Origin: Kitasatospora sp. MMS16-BH015
GTDB taxonomy: Bacteria > Actinomycetota > Actinomycetes > Streptomycetales > Streptomycetaceae
Assembly (NCBI RefSeq): GCF_002943525.1
Contig: NZ_CP025394.1
Location: 62,001-126,000, forward strand
Direction of reading: 5' to 3'
Length of the DNA stretch: 64,000 nt
The notes under the pieces are model-generated. The model was not told the DNA's origin and searched no databases. It was given only the letters and a program-made list of their open reading frames with translations. The position numbers and the translations under genes are program-made. Below, piece by piece: positions 61,847 to 64,000 of the stretch (positions are counted from its first letter, which is position 1; each line of letters opens with the position of its first letter).

Positions 61847-62422
61847 TCAGAGGCCGAGGGTGGCCAGCGCGGTCGTCCAGTCGGTGGCGATGGCGTCCTG
61901 CGCGTCGGCCAGCTGCACCTTGCCCGCACAGACGGCGTTCTTCAGCTTGGTCTCCACGCCGTCCTTCTGCGAGGAGGTCGCCGAGCCGGAGTGCGGCTCC
62001 GGCCACAGGTTGGCCGGGTCCTTCGGCGCGCCGCCGAGCTCCAGCGGGATGAAGTGGTCCTCTTCGTAGTCCGAGAGGTTGGTGTCGCTGTAGCCGTAGG
62101 CGGCTATGCCCTGCACCTTCAGCTTGTTGGTGTAGGTGGTCGACGGGCGCACGGTGGCCGTCCAGCCCGACACGCAGATGGTCGAGTAGATGGTGTCCTG
62201 GGTGACGCTCGGGTTGAGCGCACCGGGCGTACAGGACGGGTCGGGCAGCGGCAGGTAGTCCTGCGAGCAGGTCGCGAGCAGCGCGGGCGAGGCGGTGTGG
62301 GCGGTGACCCCGGCGGCGCTGTGCGCGGCCGTCACGGCGTGGGCCGTACCGGAGACGAAGCCGCCGGCGGCGAGGACGAGGGCGGTGGTCGACACGGCGA
62401 GGCGACGGTGCACGGATCTCAT
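61847..62422 (-). CDS. Secreted HNH-like nuclease
   Basis: A 191-aa secreted protein with a signal peptide ending AHA near residue 29. The active-site-like motif is YEEDHFIPLELGGAPKDPANLWPEP, which fits the beta-beta-alpha-metal HNH pattern (D-H, then N and a later H in PHSG). Three Cys in the mature part could form one disulfide. ATG 62422 follows GGAGTGCC. Similar small secreted proteins occur in many Streptomyces and may degrade external DNA; activity here is inferred. Confidence 0.7.
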   Translation of the reverse strand: MRSVHRRLAVSTTALVLAAGGFVSGTAHAVTAAHSAAGVTAHTASPALLATCSQDYLPLPDPSCTPGALNPSVTQDTIYSTICVSGWTATVRPSTTYTNKLKVQGIAAYGYSDTNLSDYEEDHFIPLELGGAPKDPANLWPEPHSGSATSSQKDGVETKLKNAVCAGKVQLADAQDAIATDWTTALATLGL

Positions 62423-62600
62423 CGGGCACTCCAGGGAGAAGGCCCGGCGGGGTGAGGCCGGGCGGGTGCGTCCATGACAGCACCGGCTCGGAAGCGCCCA
62501 GAAGTACCGTGCGGTGAACATCTCGTGACGCGCGTAGACACATTCGTGACCTCCGCCGACGGCCGGGGCCGCCCCTGCCCCCGGACGGCCGTCCGCCAGA

Positions 62601-63338
62601 ATGACCGTCATGAACGACCCCGCTCCGACCTCCGCCGGCAAGCCCGCACCCGGCGCCGGCACCACCGACTCCGCCGGCCTGCCTGCCTGGCGGCAGCAGA
62701 CCGAGGGTGAGCAGCGCTGGGCCGCGATGGCCGCCGTACTCACGGCCGTGGCGCTCCAGCTCTTCCTCCCCGCCCGGCTCACCGTGCGGCCGCACTGGCT
62801 GCTGCCCGCGCTCGAACTCCTGCTGGTGGCCGCCCTCTTCGCCTTCCACCCGCACCGGCGCCTGGACCGCCGCTCCCGGCTGCTGCGCACCCTGAGCATC
62901 AGCCTGACCGCCGCCATCAGCCTGGCCAACGGGTGGTCGGCGGTGACGCTGGTGCGCGAACTGCTGCACTCCACCGGGGCGCCCAACGCCCTGGCGCTGC
63001 TCGGCACCGGCGGGGCGGTCTGGGCCACCAACGTGATCGCCTTCGCCCTCTGGTACTGGGAGTGGGACCGGGGCGGCCCGGCCGCCCGCGCGGCCGGCGA
63101 ACACGCCTACCCCGACTTCCTCTTCCCGCAGATGCAGACCGACGGCATCGCGCCGCCCGACTGGGAGCCGGGCTTCCTCGACTACCTCTACGTCGCGTTC
63201 ACCAACGCGACGGCCTTCTCACCCACCGACACCATGCCGCTCTCGGCCTGGGCCAAGCTGCTGATGATCCTCCAGTCGGCGGTCTCGCTGCTCACCGTCC
63301 TGCTGGTGGTGGCCCGCGCGGTCAACATCCTCCAGTAG
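62601..63338 (+). CDS. DUF1345-like membrane protein
   Basis: A 245-aa membrane protein with about five hydrophobic segments after a polar N-terminus. The motif LDYLYVAFTNATAFSPTDTMPLSAWAKLLMILQSAVSLLTVLLVV resembles the pore-like end of DUF1345 proteins and some potassium-channel-like folds. ATG at 62601 or 62610. It stands alone. Function unknown. Confidence 0.7.
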   Translation: MTVMNDPAPTSAGKPAPGAGTTDSAGLPAWRQQTEGEQRWAAMAAVLTAVALQLFLPARLTVRPHWLLPALELLLVAALFAFHPHRRLDRRSRLLRTLSISLTAAISLANGWSAVTLVRELLHSTGAPNALALLGTGGAVWATNVIAFALWYWEWDRGGPAARAAGEHAYPDFLFPQMQTDGIAPPDWEPGFLDYLYVAFTNATAFSPTDTMPLSAWAKLLMILQSAVSLLTVLLVVARAVNILQ

Positions 63339-63393
63339 GGACGGCGACCGGTCGGTGGTGCCTCGGACCGCCGACCGGCGCGCGATGGCGGAC

Positions 63394-64000
63394 TCAGCCG
63401 ATGGTGGCGGCGTAGGCGGTCTGGGCGGTGAACTTCCAGGACGGGCTGACGTTCCAGGGGTTGGGCATGCCCGCGTCGGTGGCGTAGGCGTAGCCCGCGC
63501 CGCGGTTGAAGGCGGTGGTGAGCGCGGTGTTCATCGCGGTGGAGTTCGGCACGCCGTAGACGAGGTGCCAGAAGGCGGTGCCGCTCGGGTCGAAGGAGGC
63601 GCCCGAGTAGTAGCCGGCGGTGGAGTTGAAGGTGTTGCCGCCGAGCCAGCCGGTGCCGGTGTAGTCGGCGTAGGTGCCCTCGTAGGTGACGAAGGTGTCG
63701 GCGGTGCGGTGGCCGGCCTCCAGGTAGCAGTCGGCGATCGCGGTGCCCGGGTTGTCGACGACGAGCTCGGCGGCGTTCGGGTCGATCGCGTTCATCGTGG
63801 TCTGCACGTACTGGCGCAGCGTGAGGTAGTAGTCCCGCAGGCTGTTGTTGGTGCCGCAGTCGCGGGCGACCACGTCGAAGAAGATGCCGTCCACGTGCAG
63901 ACGCTTGTCGGCGGTCTTGAGGTAGTTGTCGATCGAGGCCTCGACGGCGGCCAGCGATCGGCCCCCGCCGTCGGTGTGGACATAGCCGATCACCTTGGTG
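63394..64000 (-). CDS. Spherulation-specific family 4 protein (partial)
   Basis: The visible 201 codons are the C-terminal part of a protein whose start lies beyond the window. Motifs are KVIGYVHTDGGGRSL, HVDGIFFDVVARDCG, DPNAAELVVDNPGTAIADCYLEA and ADTFVTYEGTYADY, which match the TIM-barrel-like spherulation-specific family 4, related to glycoside hydrolases of the GH114/GHL group. Probably secreted, but the signal peptide would be outside the window. Confidence 0.78.
   Translation of the reverse strand, partial: TKVIGYVHTDGGGRSLAAVEASIDNYLKTADKRLHVDGIFFDVVARDCGTNNSLRDYYLTLRQYVQTTMNAIDPNAAELVVDNPGTAIADCYLEAGHRTADTFVTYEGTYADYTGTGWLGGNTFNSTAGYYSGASFDPSGTAFWHLVYGVPNSTAMNTALTTAFNRGAGYAYATDAGMPNPWNVSPSWKFTAQTAYAATIG

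Overview
The window looks like chromosomal DNA from a Streptomyces- or Kitasatospora-type actinomycete. GC content is very high and third codon positions are almost always G or C. GTG starts are frequent and TTA codons nearly absent. The gene content also fits: an SsgA-like sporulation protein, a SigE-family sigma factor, many secreted proteins and lipoproteins, YtrA-type GntR, LacI, TetR and MarR regulators, and an HTH/NB-ARC/TPR regulator. I saw no rRNA, tRNA, CRISPR array, prophage or complete transposon.

Layout. 1-2.6 kb: a membrane protein divergent from a MarR regulator, then a GNAT acetyltransferase. 2.7-5.1 kb: small unknown genes, an SsgA-like protein and a gene carrying the only in-frame TTA codon I found. 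5.3-8.4 kb: a berberine-bridge-type FAD oxidoreductase, then an anti-sigma-like membrane protein followed by a SigE-family sigma factor. 8.4-13.6 kb: an SDR gene divergent from a TetR/MFS pair with two operators at the TetR start, then a possible 50-codon ORF coupled to a truncated and a full ATP-grasp gene. 13.6-17.1 kb: an Excalibur-like secreted protein, a secreted copper-radical oxidase, and a nucleoside hydrolase that has lost its 5' part. 17.1-23.5 kb: a complete ribose uptake operon (LacI regulator, rbsK, rbsD, rbsB, rbsA, rbsC) whose leader holds a MITE-like inverted-repeat element. 23.5-25.8 kb: an EF-G-like ribosomal GTPase behind a small leader ORF and hairpin. 25.9-29.6 kb: a methyltransferase, an enoyl-CoA hydratase, and a Rox-like rifamycin monooxygenase divergent from another methyltransferase, with an RAE-like palindrome between the last two. 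30-36.6 kb: an NB-ARC regulator, a DUF2079 membrane protein, and a YtrA-type regulator with an ABC exporter. 36.9-38.8 kb: a secreted M1 metallopeptidase. 38.9-47.4 kb: a minus-strand type II fatty-acid/polyketide-like cluster (acyltransferase, acyl-CoA oxidase, KAS III, SDR, KAS III, ACP, KAS II). 47.9-64 kb: housekeeping and accessory genes, including YchJ, an S4 protein, methyltransferases, a G1 glutamic peptidase, a multidomain secreted protein, an MFS/chloramphenicol-phosphotransferase-like pair, a stand-alone hemC, an HNH-like secreted nuclease, and a spherulation-family protein cut by the window end.

How the genes work together. The ribose operon is a complete uptake-and-phosphorylation route. 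The truncated nucleoside hydrolase beside it has almost the same promoter, which suggests it once supplied ribose to the same regulon. The acyl cluster has the parts to start, extend and desaturate a chain on a dedicated ACP, but I see no release enzyme. Several loci look inducible by drugs or stress: TetR/MFS/SDR, Rox, leader/EF-G-like, MFS/CPT-like, and the YtrA/ABC set.

The best candidates for something undescribed are the short-ORF/double-ATP-grasp locus, the acyl cluster with its degenerate acyltransferase, the leader-controlled EF-G-like gene, and the heptamer repeats at 11-bp spacing in front of the NB-ARC regulator. All functional calls come from reading the sequence without database searches.
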